Assembly (NCBI GenBank): GCA_012931725.1
Contig: CM022946.1
Location: 140,119,999 to 140,183,998, forward strand
Source: Litsea cubeba
Taxonomy: Eukaryota; Streptophyta; Magnoliopsida; Laurales; Lauraceae
Reading direction: 5' to 3'
DNA length: 64,000 nt
The notes under the pieces are model-generated. The model was not told where the DNA came from and did no database searches. It saw only the letters and a list, made by a program, of their open reading frames with translations. Shown here in pieces: positions 44,666-55,500 of this stretch; position 1 is the stretch's first letter, and every line of letters starts with the position of its first letter. A program made the position numbers and the translations under genes.

Positions 44666-44747
44666 TCGTCGTCCAGTTCGGTTCACCCAAGCTGACATGC
44701 CATATTTCTGCCGTAGGATTTTGATCGAGATATTCAAGAGAAGTTGA

Positions 44748-45120
44748 GAATTGAATGGAAACATATTCAATCTCCCTGACTTATGGTGACAAGGCAGTCA
44801 ATGACTAATCATGCATGAAGGAGAACTATTTTGCTAACATTTAAATCTAATCTGTATTGGTTGTAAAGTATTTAACATTGAATTACAAACAGTTATGGTG
44901 GTTGTATGTTATTGAATTAATTGAGGTGGCATATGGTTGAATGGTTGTATGTCATATGGTTGAATGGTTTTATCTTGTTTAAAGCCTTTTATCAGATTTT
45001 ATTGAACGTTTATTGTTGAATGGTTATAGCTTGTATGAAATCAGAATACAAAATGGTTGTGTAATGTTTGACATTTTGCTTATCATCCCTTAAATTTTTT
45101 TTTTTTTTGGATATGCACAG
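44748..45120. other. 3' flank of PMD-Ulp1 gene
   Basis: AT-rich DNA with short direct repeats (GGTTGTATG, ATGGTTGAATGG). No gene recognised. Confidence 0.4.
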
Positions 45121-45453
45121 GGTCGAATTCGACCTACATATTAAATTTGGAACAGGTTTTTTTTTAATCCCAGCGTCGCATTCGACCTTTTAAAAAGGTT
45201 ATGAAGGTCGAATTCGACCCTGGGTTAAAAATTTAATTTAGTCCCAGTGTTGCATCCAACCTTTATTAATTGATTTTCATGGTCGAATTCGACATTGTAT
45301 ATAATATGAAAAATACCTGTTTCACTTCCAGTGTCGCATTCGACCTGGTAAATTTATTTTGAAGGCCGAATTCTATGTTGGTTTTAATGGTATTTTACAT
45401 TCCCAGAGTCGAATTCGACCTGGTAAATTGGTTATCGGGGTCGAATTCGATGC
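45121..45453. repeat. Palindrome array GGTCGAATTCGACC
   Basis: The perfect 14-bp palindrome GGTCGAATTCGACC (45121-45134, 45206-45219) and near-perfect forms (45281, ~45406, ~45439) alternate with CCCAG(T/C)GTCGCATTCGACC-type variants. The period is about 80 bp; roughly nine sites in 330 bp. The array lies between the two convergent genes of the putative Mutator-like element. Confidence 0.85.
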
Positions 45454-45499
45454 AGGTTATCCTTCCAAAGCCTAAGTCTGAAAGACATATGGATATACA

Positions 45500-46012
45500 A
45501 TTCTAAAAATAAATTTTCTATCAAACAATAAGTATTAAGAGTAACATATATGATGGAATTTGCTCCATTCAAGTTCTATTACACTAACGAAAAATATACA
45601 TATTACATCCATTGCTAGAAAATTACATACACAAAAAGATGGAAGTTTCATCCATTCATGGAGGATTACAATAACAAAGAATATGAAGATTACATCGACT
45701 CATGTAGACTTACATTAACATAAAAGATGGTATTTGCACAATTCACAAAAAAGATGGAAGTTTCATCCATTCATGGAGGATTACAATAATAAAAAAAAAT
45801 ATGAAGATTACATCCACTCATGGAGCCTTACATTAACATAAAAGATGGTATTTACACCATTCACAAAAAAAGATGGAAGTAAAATCCATTCATGGAGGAT
45901 TACAATAACAAAAAATATGAAGATTACATCCACTCATGGAGACATTAATATAAAAGATGGTATTTGCACCATTCACAAAAATATATGGAAGTAAAATTTA
46001 TTCATAAAGGCG
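45500..46012. repeat. Tandem repeats of ~110-120 bp (CATCCATTCATGGAGGATTACAA...)
   Basis: About three and a half diverged units contain CATTCATGGAGGATTACAAT, then ATGAAGATTACATC and ACATAAAAGATGGTATTT. They abut the stop codon of the transposase gene. Confidence 0.8.
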
Positions 46013-47940
46013 CTAATTTTGAGTTGAAGCCGGTGGATTTTTATAGCTGCCCTTATTGTGTCTACGTTGTCTACAATTGGAGCAAGTTGCCACTCTGCGC
46101 TGTCGGTTCCTATCTTTCACACGGATTCTATTTTTCTTAGGCCTTCCCGGTTGCTTGTTGGCCAACAGAAGGCGTACCTCCTCAATTGATCTTTGCTCTC
46201 ACTGCTTCATATCACGTGTTGCATGAATTATATCATCATATGTCGTTTGATACATGCTCACAATATTCATACGGATTTATATTCCGCAGTTTCATTGACG
46301 CCAAAGCATGGTAGCATGGGATGCCAATCACTTCCCACTTGTGACATGTGCATGACTTCTTTTCAAGATCAACAACATCCACGTACTCAACTGACTGAAC
46401 CTGAAACTCAACCAAACTGACGACACGAACATGGAGCCTGTGCTTCTTCCATTTTATTATTGAGGTACTTCTCTGCATATGGAGTAAGACGTGTTGTTAT
46501 GTTTTATGTTTGAATACGACGCTTTTAGTAGAACTCCATCAATCTTGCACGGATCTCTTCGACTTGCTTGACGACACGAACATGGAGCCTGTGCTTCTTC
46601 CATTTTATTATTGAGGTACTTCTCTGCATATGGAGTAAGACGTGTTGTTATGTTTTATGTTTGAATACGACGCTTTTTAGTAGAACTCCATCAATTTTGC
46701 ACGGATCTCTTCGACTTGCTTTGTGATAGGGAGAACCCTTATGTCCTTTAGAAGACTGTTGGTGCACTCTGCAACATTACTCGTTAGCATGTCATACCTC
46801 TGTCCATGCACATACGCCATAGCCCAGAACTGACGACCAAGCGCCCCAATGTATTCAAAAGCACGTTCGTCTAAGGAGCATATGTCGCTCATGTAAACAT
46901 TGAACTCATTTGGTCTACATGCCTGTGCAGCTTTCCAGAATGTCCTAATGATACCATGATCGTTGAAAGTTGCTTTGATATTCTCAGCTATGTGATGACA
47001 ACAAAAACAGTGGAAGGCGCTTGGGAGCATGGATTTCAATGCAGGAATAAGACCCTTTTGACGATCAGACACAATTGTCAAATTCTTTGGCACGCCCAAT
47101 GCAATCGATAAGTTCGCTAAGAACCACTCCCAACTATCACGTCGTTCTGTCTCCGTAAATGCAAATGCTATTGGAAACAATTGATGATTCGCATCATGTG
47201 TGACAGCGTGTAGCAGTACTCCAGGATATTTTCCACGAAGGTGTGAACCATCCATTGCTAGCAAAGGCCTTAAAGAAGTTTGAAATGAACATATGCAAGG
47301 CCTGAAGGCCCAGAAGAAATGCCTAAATCGGTCATCCGAGGTGATGTCAATGTTTGTCACTGTGCCATGATTGGTCATTTGTAGCTCAAAATAATAAAAT
47401 GGTAATATCTAGAATGATTCTTTATATGACCCTTGAATTTTACGTAGTGAAATCTCCCTTGCCATATGTGCTTTCCTATATGTGATTTTAGTACCAAACT
47501 TCATTTCATATTCGTTCATTATCTCTTTCGGTCTAATATCATTGTTGCAACGTATCTTACCTTCAACGAACTCAGCTATTAACTGCGCCGATGCTTGCCT
47601 ATGCGATATCCCCATCATTGGTTTGGAATAAGAATGATTCGGCTTGTACTTCTAAACTTTGAATTGTGGGCCAGAATCCACTATAGAGTTGTGTATTCGC
47701 CAAGAACAACTATCTTCTTTGCAACATGCGGTTACCATCTTCATGCTCGTCTTTAATTACTTCAACGTGAAATTGTTGTAAATTGCATGCTTGGTTATGC
47801 CTTTTCGGAACGCTTAGCGGTCTGGAAACACGCGACCCGGCCACATCTCCCTGACAGAACTGTCCACTCCTTTGGCGATGACCGCTTCAGGGACCATCGT
47901 GTCCACAAATGTCTTGTCATGCATACTATATTATCCATCT
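46013..47940 (-). pseudogene. Mutator-like (mudrA/MULE) transposase
   Basis: On -, the N-terminal region (47930-47640) reads as a MULE N-terminus in broken frames (FRKGITKHAIYNNFT). Then come a KITYRKAHMARE segment (~47470) and the MULE DDE domain. Its residues are Asp in AMDGSHLRG (~47250), Asp in VSDRQKG (~47065) and Glu in SNVAECTNS (~46775). A SWIM zinc finger follows (CTCHKWEVIGIPCYH, ~46315-46360). The C-terminal knuckle reads TCSNCRQRRHNKGSY (~46060) where CX2CX4HX4C is expected, so the last Cys is lost. The stop is TAG at 46013-46015. In-frame stops near 47825 and 47770, and a 151-bp internal duplication with a stop, show it is inactive. It converges on the PMD-Ulp1 gene. Its start is cut by the Tat LTR at 48001. 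Confidence 0.85.
46419..46721. repeat. 151-bp tandem duplication within the transposase
   Basis: Units at 46419-46569 and 46570-46721 differ at only a few positions, including one extra T. The duplication lies between the DDE domain and the SWIM finger and carries a stop codon into the frame. Confidence 0.9.
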
Positions 47941-48000
47941 AAAGCAGTACATCCAGATCCGTTGCACCCTTCTAACGGAGTTGAATCCGTGGTACCTCGC

Positions 48001-50632
48001 TGTTGACACCAAAAATGTCACTTTGCCTCTTCAAGATCCAAAGAGCTACATGAAGTCGCAACCTGCGATAAATAGGCAATGCTACTTCCAAAAATCAAAT
48101 CTTGTCAGAATCAAACAAAAGCTGCAAGATCCTTCAAGACAGCCAAAAGAGGAGTACACAAGAAGTTTCGGGCCATTTCAAAATCATTTGGCCTAACTTC
48201 GCTTCTCCAACAACTAAAAAGGAGCTCTCGGCGACAAAAGCATCGGAGACACCAAATCTTCGATCAGAGCCGATGGATGGTCTCAAAATACTTCCAAAAG
48301 GCTCCACGCCAAGTTCCGAGTCAAACCGACAACGTTTGACCCTACATCAACCCTCGAAAAGCTAAATCAAGCCTCTCGGTGGCAAGAACCACCAAGGCCA
48401 TTACTCATCAGATAGAGCACATGGACGGCTTCAAAATGCTTATAAAGGGCTACACGTCAAATTTCAGGTCATTTCGACAACATTTGACCATAGTTTGACG
48501 CTCGGAAGCCAAATCAGGCCTATCGGCGGCAAAGCTCTCCGGGACCATGGTTTCCAAGACAGAGCCTATGGATCATCTTAAAATGACTCCAATAGGTTCC
48601 CTGCCAAATTTCAATTCAATCGGACATCGGTTGACCGCACATCAAACCGCGACATCTTCATCGCGACAAAAGCAAGTCTACTGGTGATAGGACCCTAAAC
48701 GGCTTCAAAACTCAAACAAAAGCCTATGGTTGGTCTTATTTATTGCTCAGGAGGCTGCACACCAAATTTCAGGTCATTCCGACGTCGTTTGACCCAGTTT
48801 CCACTTCTGACGGAAAATCGGCAGCTCTGCGTGACAAAGTCTTCGGCTTTCTCAGGAAATTGGAAACTTTGCAAAATAAAATGCAAGGATTCTCATCAGG
48901 TTTCCTACAAAGAAATCAGGCCAATAAATGGTCAAAATGCCAAGGAAAAATACAGAAGAAAAAAGAATCGAAAAACAGCAAAAACGGACACAAAACGGGA
49001 CACAAAGGGGGGAAAACCCCCCCAGGGTGCGACCCTGCCTGCGACCCTGGCCCAAGGTCGCAGGCCCCTGCGACCCTGGGCCAGGGTCGCTGGCGACCTT
49101 GGAGCCCGGGGTGGCCGGGAAGGCCCCGGAAACCCCGATTTTCGCCGTTTTTTCGCGATTCGAAGCACCCAGCCTCTGGTATTTTCCAAAATTCATACTT
49201 TTGAGACACCAAATCCTCCGACATCCATCCAAAACACGGGTCAATCATCAAGAGTATCGAAAACAATATTGATCGCCACCCGGTCAACCAAAAAAAAGTG
49301 TGCTTTCTACCCGGCCGATCGAGAAATCGACAGGACAGATGGCACCGACCCGCTGTTGGCAACAAATACCTGAAATTACATGGTCATCTGATGTCGATCT
49401 ACATGAAGATCCATCGATGATCATCACCAGAAGAATCCCAAAAGACGCGGCACGGCCCGCGACTCTTCAGATGCTCGGCGACCACTTAATGCGATTAATT
49501 GACTAGCTTTATTACAGTCATTAATCCATTTCTTTGGACGGACCAATCAGAAGCAAGCATCCGGGAGTTACAAGTCAAGAGATTCATGGCATTTAACCCA
49601 TGAAACTCCTCCCATCATGGCGATTAAAGGCGATTAAATGCCCTCAATCTCCTCCGGCCAATCAGAAGCCAAGAAAAAGGAGTTACAAAATAAAGAATTC
49701 AATTTTGTAACTCCTCCCTTTATGTAGCTTTATGACAATTAAGGCTCATAAACCCTCCTAAATGGCTACCTAAAAGCCTATAAATAGGAGAGCTCTCCAA
49801 GAAGAAAGGACAGAGAGAGAAGATCGAAGAAAAGAAAATCACAGACAAAGCATAGAAATTCAGAGAAGGAAAAGAGAGAAAACTCTGCGGAAGTTCTACA
49901 CCGGCCACCGCTACAAGGTGACAAAAGTCCCTTGGGGGTACCCCCCCCCCCCCCTCCCCCCCCCCCCAAGGTCCTTGCCTTCTCCTCCTGCCTCCAATGG
50001 CTTAGATGTGGCTTTTCAAGCCCGTCTACTCGGCTTTTTATTGGACATAGGACCTTCTTTTGGTCTTTGTTCTCTAAAAACCTGAGGTTATAGCCAAGCC
50101 AAGCGAATCAATAGCATCCTTTGTTCTCATCTGCATGGATGATGGCGAAGCCCACATATGGCTTGCGACCGTCAATCTGAACGGGTCCCCCACAATCTCC
50201 TGAGAAGTTAGATCCTCCTTTTCTTGCTTTTCATTGTAGTTTGTATTTTTTTAAAAGAGACAAAAATCACAACTCTTGTCTTTCATTATTGATAAGGATT
50301 GTAAATCGGCTATAAACGCCAAAAATCGGCTATAAACGCCAAAATCGGCTATAAATGCCAAAAAAATCGCCTTTCACGACAAACCAAGAAAATGTCTCTT
50401 TTCTTAAATATATGTGCAATGGAAAACTTGAAAGAAGTTGATTTCCTTTTTACTTGCGAAGGTTGATCTCCGGATCACCACTTGCAATTCCAAGTAAAAT
50501 AGAAAATCTGGCACACCCACACAACAAAAATGTTGATGCACGCCCTTGCCCCCCGGTTACGAAAGGGTCGGACCCAACGGACTCCCACGTCCGCCGACCT
50601 CGGTAGGAACCGAGCAGGAGCGCGGTCCATCA
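48001..50632 (+). repeat. 5' LTR of element C (2,632 bp)
   Basis: TGTTGACACC...GGTCCATCA; the longest of the three family LTRs. It has the GC-rich hairpin block in expanded form (49015-49110), a TATA box at 49778-49786, a C homopolymer of about 30 bases (49939-49968) and three CGGCTATAAACGCC motifs near 50306-50360. Confidence 0.92.
49778..49786 (+). promoter_or_regulatory. LTR TATA box (element C)
   Basis: TATAAATAG is conserved with the other family LTRs. As a 5' LTR promoter it would drive the genomic RNA of this copy. Confidence 0.75.
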
Positions 50633-50635
50633 AGC

Positions 50636-50655
50636 TGGCACACCCGGTGGGACCC
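50636..50655 (+). other. Primer binding site of element C
   Basis: TGGCACACCCGGTGGGACCC starts three bases after the LTR. It resembles the TGGCRCGCCCGGTGGGAC motif seen after 5' LTRs of Tat-lineage elements. I have not resolved which tRNA it pairs with. Confidence 0.7.
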
Positions 50656-52532
50656 GTTCATTTGAGAACATGATGCTAGAAATAGAATATTTGCATATCA
50701 TATCTTTTACTCTATGCTTATATTTCTTTTCTCGATTCCTTGGTTACTTTATAATTGGTGGCCATGTTGGATTCCTCATCTAAAAAAAATGAGATGAGAT
50801 TTTTTGGAAATTTCTAATTCTTTGAATTCATTTCCACTTTTTCTCTTTTCAAAAAAAAAATAAAAAATTAGATTTCTCAGTTTGGATTCAAAATTGAGAA
50901 ACCTTGATCCGTTCCTATCGTTCATCGTGCTTGCAGAAATGTTGAGCCTGTTCGACTAAGGTTTTGGGCCATCGTTTCTCTTCGATGAGTTCATTAAAGA
51001 TCTAAAAAAAAAAACAAAAAAATCAGATTTTTCATTTTGAATTCAAAATTGAGAAACCTTGATCCGTTCCTATCGTTCATCGCACTTGCAGAAATGTTGA
51101 GCCTGTTCGACTAAGGTTTTGGGCCATCGTTTCTCTTCGATGAGTTCATTAAAGATCTAAAAAAAAATTTGAGATGAGATTTTTTGTTTGGAAATTTCTA
51201 ATTCTTTGAATTTATTTCCACTCTTTCTCTTTTCAAAAACAAAAAAAAAACAAAAAAAATCAGATTTTTCATTTTTGATTTCAAAATTGAGAAACCTTGA
51301 TCCGTACCTATCGTTCATCGCGCTTGCAGAAATGTTGAGCCTGTTCGACTAAGGTTTTGGGCCATCGTTTCTCTTCGATGAGTTCATTAAAGATCAAAAA
51401 AAATATATATATATATATAAAAACAAAAAAAAAAAGACATAGACCACTAAGGTTAAACCAACTGCGTTCTTTGATCATGGTTGATTCAAGAAAAGCCTTG
51501 TCCAGAGTGTGGAGACAGCTTGACTGTTCTAGGCAAGGGTCCTCCAAACGGGTTCATTAAGTAATCCTACCCTTACCTGGGGGCAATTCTATCAATCAAG
51601 ATTTCATAAGACCGGGTTAGGAGGCCTATGTGTACTCTCTCGTCTTTTAAATAAATTTTTTTCAAAAATAATATTTTTAAAAATAAAAATTTTAAAATAA
51701 AAAATAAAAAATAAAAAAAAAATAATAATAATAAAATTTCAAAAAAAAATCTTAAAAAAAATAAATAAATAAAAATATTTTTTTAAAAAAAAAATCTTCA
51801 AAAAAAAAATCTTCAAAAAAAAATCTTCAAAAAAAAATCTTCAAAAAAAAAACTTCCGTCATTTTGGGTTTAGATTGGAGAAATCTTGGTTTTCTCCTTT
51901 CTGAGCACTGGCGGTCGCGGAAATCGATGAGCCCGTGTTCAAATTGGAGTGCCTTTTGCTCTCTTTGATGAACCCGATTTTGGCCTTTCAAAAAAAAAAA
52001 AACTCGTCATTTTTGGATTCAGATCCGAGAAATTATGGTTCATTTCTTTCTGAGCACTGGCGCTCGCGGAAATCGCTGAGCCCGTGTTCAGATCGGAATA
52101 CCATCTGCTCTCTTTGATGAATCCAATCTTGACCTTTCAAAACAGAGAATCTCATCTCATAGATGCGGTCTCAAAACATTTGTGTCTAGCGGTACTAGTA
52201 CGCCCTTTCAGGGTCTACTGTATTGCGACCGGCACATCTGTAACTCCAACTTTATATTCTTCTTACCTCGAGCAAGCTTTGCTTCTCGATAAGTCGAATT
52301 TAAGTTCACAATTGCTTCTAGCAGTCACTGGGATGCCCATTCTGGGCTTACCATACCTGCGATCAGAACAATTGTACCCTCTATGGCGTTTTGCCTTCTT
52401 CATGTTGCTTGGGTCATTTTCCTCTAGCAACTTGAAAAGACGAAACCATAGAACTTCCCATTTATGATCATTATATTATTGTGATTACTAATGGATGTAG
52501 TCTTATTTCAGAAATTTTCGAAAAAACTAACA
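50656..52532 (+). repeat. Leader of element C with two tandem-repeat families
   Basis: Three ~130-bp units carry the segment around CCTTGATCCGT..CCTATCGTTCATCG and end in TTCATTAAAGATC (about 50868, 51026 and 51263). They are separated by A-rich spacers and a TA microsatellite (51405-51420). A very A/T-rich zone (51640-51860) follows. Two ~120-bp units with TTTCTGAGCACTGGCG and GAGCCCGTGTTCA come next (51866-51985, 51999-52125). It ends in the Kozak-like AACAATGGC of gag. Confidence 0.8.
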
Positions 52533-55500
52533 ATGGCAGCATCGCTTACCATTACTTTCGATGAGAACAAGCACCAAGTCATGCTTCAACATAAGCAAAC
52601 CACGCGCACCTACAAGCCCCCTATAAGCTGCCGAAGCATCAACTCCCTCGGCAACTCTCTGAACTCTGGGTCGACCTCGACTCCCCGGACTATCGTCTTT
52701 GGGACGCTGGGACCATTCCCACTTCCTGAGGAACAAACTGCTCCCTCCAAGAAGCAGAAACTCGCCTCTCAACGTGTCACTACCATGGCACCAAAGGCGA
52801 GCACCAGAAGGCCCGAAGCCCGTGGCAGCCCCACGAAGCCTCGACCAGCAAACGACCAGGTCTATCCCAAGACTTGGTCCCCAAGACCTTCACCAAAACA
52901 AAGAAGGTCCCAAACATCCACTAAGCCAGCATTCCTGGCCCCACTCAAGGAGAACCAGTTCTACCCTCTTGCTTACATGAAAGAGGAGAGACCCATCTCC
53001 AACCTGACTCTCAAGTCAACCCAGCATGAGCCGGCTTGTTCCTACAAGCCCAAAATCAAATCATGCATCACAAGGCCTCTACAAGCACCTGCTAAGGCCT
53101 ACAAACCTGCAGTTCGACCCTTCATCTCTACAGGGGCCGAACTCCAAAAATTCAAAGCTTCGCTGCAACAAGCGAAGGACAGGGTTCGCATCCTGTCCTT
53201 GCCCAGCTACAAAGAAAACAGGCTCGGCTGCTGCGCCCAGGGGAGCACATCCTTCATCGTCAAAGCCCAGCCAGAGCTGACCAAAGCTCAAATTGCTCGT
53301 CGTATACGCCGCCGCGCGTCATACCGGCAAAAGAGGCTAGAGAAGCAAAGGACCCAGCCTCCTACACTTCAAGTCTCTCCCAAATGGGTCGAAAAAGAAA
53401 GACCCAACCAAGTTGCTGCCGTCCATATGGTTGGAAAAACCAGAAGGCGCCAAAAATCAGCAACAAAAATCCATGTCCGACGTCCGATGACCCGCAGCGT
53501 CTCCAGGACAAGAAGACATTCAGAAGAATCCCCTGCTCCTTCAAGCAAAGGACAGCAGAGTGATCCTTCCTCAAGCTCTTCTTCAAAAAGAATGAGCCCC
53601 AGCTCAGTCACCAGGACGGTTTCTTCGTTCGAATCACGAAGGATGAACGTCTTGGCTACAAATTCTGAGCCACCACCTCGCAATCCACCTCCAAAAGATG
53701 CGATCACCCGCATCCAGCAGTTGGAACAAGGCCAGCAGAGGATTGAAACTCTGATGGAAAACCTTCTCCTCGCCTTCCAAAATCAGGCGAACAATGAACC
53801 TCCTCCGAATCATCAAGACGATGAGGTAAATGGAGAAGAAAATGAGTCACGTGCCCTTACCAAAAAGGACGTAGACAGTATCCTCGCCAAAGCAAAAGAA
53901 GAGGATATACTCAAGGAGCATGGGATCAAGCCACCATATCCCTTATGGATGGACTCGGTCCCGTTCCCCACCAAATTCAAGCATCCTACTCTCCAAACAT
54001 ATACGGGGAAAGGATCAGCCAGACAGCACGTCATCCACTTCAAGATCCTGACGGGAGCTATCGTGGATCAAGATGCACTCAAGATCCGCCTCTTTGCAAG
54101 TACCCTAAAAGGTACGGCCTTCGATTGGTACTCCACTCTGCCGGAGGACTCGATCCAAAACTGGGCCATGCTAGAGACACGCTTCCTGACTCACTTCAAA
54201 GGTGAAGATCATCCCGCTACTATGGCTCAGCTGTGCAGCCTAAAACAGGGGGAGAATGAGTCAACATACGACTTCATTCACAAGTGTAAAGCAATGGCAT
54301 ACAAATGCTCTGATGTATTGCCACAAGCGTCGCTAGTCGACATTTGCCGAAACAACATGAGAGCCAGAATCCGCTCCATGATTATCGGCAACAAATCAAA
54401 AAATATGGGAGAACTCCTAGAAGCTTCCATGGAAGCTGAAACGGTGATTAAAGACCTTAACAGTCAGAAATCATCAAGAAAAGAGCCAACCGCCATTGCA
54501 ACCTCTAAACCAAAGAAAAAAGAGGTCCTCAATGTGCAGACCAAGTCAGCTCCTCAGCCACCAAAGAAAGCTGAAAACAAAGCTGCGGGTAAGAGACCTG
54601 AACTCTCAGATGCCTTTAAAGGACGAGTAGAGAAGAAATATCCGTTTGATGAAGATGTTGATGAAATCTTCGGAGCTCTTGTGGCAAACGGCAAGCTCAC
54701 CTTGCCTGAACCAAAAAGACCGGGTGATGTTGGCAAAACCAACGATCCTCGGTACTGTCCATACCACCAGATGATCTCGCATCCTCTCAATCAATGCTTC
54801 GTTGTGAGAGAGAAAATAAATGAGATGTGGAAAAACGGAGTCATCACCTTTGACAAAAACTATGGGCCTGCCTCCGTCAACATGGTGACATGTGGACAAA
54901 CATCAAAATCACCGAAGAAGAAGATCACTACTTCCTTCAAGGTGATAAACTCAATCCAAGCGTCCGAAGAACTGGTTCCTTACCCGACACCAGACGGACA
55001 ACCCATATGGGTACATCCCGATCTCCTGGAAGATGAGAATTGGGAGGTCATGAAAACAAAGCCTACAGCTCAACAGCGAAGGCAGGCTAGGAAGCATCTC
55101 CTCAAGCTCAAACGGCAAGAGAAGACCCAGCCAAAACAAGAGGTCAAAGAAAAGGCAGAGGCTTCCTCTACCGCTTCACTGGAGGCAACAAAAACATCCC
55201 TTCCAGAGACTTCAAAGGGGGTGAGGAAATTCACTCTCAGTGATTTCATGCCACCTCAATTCAAAGAAGCCATGCAGGAGGCATCATACTCTTGCAATTC
55301 AATAGTTGGATTCTCCATTGATGGATACGAGTCCAGCGACACCGATGATGGATTCGAATCCAACTACACAGATGAGTGGGAGGAGTCCCTTGAAACAGGA
55401 GAATATCTCTCCGATGAAGAATGGGTTCCTGAGTCTCATCTTATGCCAGTAATCTGGTATAATCCTCTACAGCCACAAGGATCCTGGTCTGATGATGAAG

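Larger units (their letters stand above)
35634..44670 (+). mobile_element. Complete Ty1/copia element, 9,027 bp, with TCGTC target duplication
   Basis: The element itself is 35639-44665, flanked by TCGTC at 35634-35638 and 44666-44670. It has two LTRs, an initiator-Met primer binding site, a 1.86-kb leader, an open gag, a decayed pol and a polypurine tract. The LTRs differ at about five substitutions and two single-base gaps over 1.76 kb, so insertion is recent. It sits inside the last exon of the PMD-Ulp1 gene. Lineage is probably Tork/Angela-like from RT motifs, but this is not secure. Confidence 0.95.
32275..44747 (+). pseudogene. PMD-Ulp1 (C48 cysteine protease) fusion gene, split by a copia insertion
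   Basis: Multi-exon gene on +, interrupted at 35638/44671 by the copia element. The N-terminal part is a plant mobile domain: QEYIRLAGLHRLT, AERWRPEANTFHFPIGE and YIYGLPINGPSITD (32340-32560). Further PMD pieces are at 32780-33000 and 33270-33430, and a YMAWYSLNT-like motif is near 33850. GT-AG introns are visible (e.g. 33001, 33429, 33970, 34877, 35113, 35410). The C-terminal part is a Ulp1-like protease. His is in HNHFTLLVGY (~35310) and Cys in GSDCGVFACAF (TGC 35593-35595). FTQADMPYF and a TGA at 44745-44747 lie beyond the insertion. In-frame stops (32382, ~33640, ~33803, ~35205, ~35524) and frameshifts (~32620, ~35338) mark it as dead. Such genes are carried by Mutator-like elements. Confidence 0.75.
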
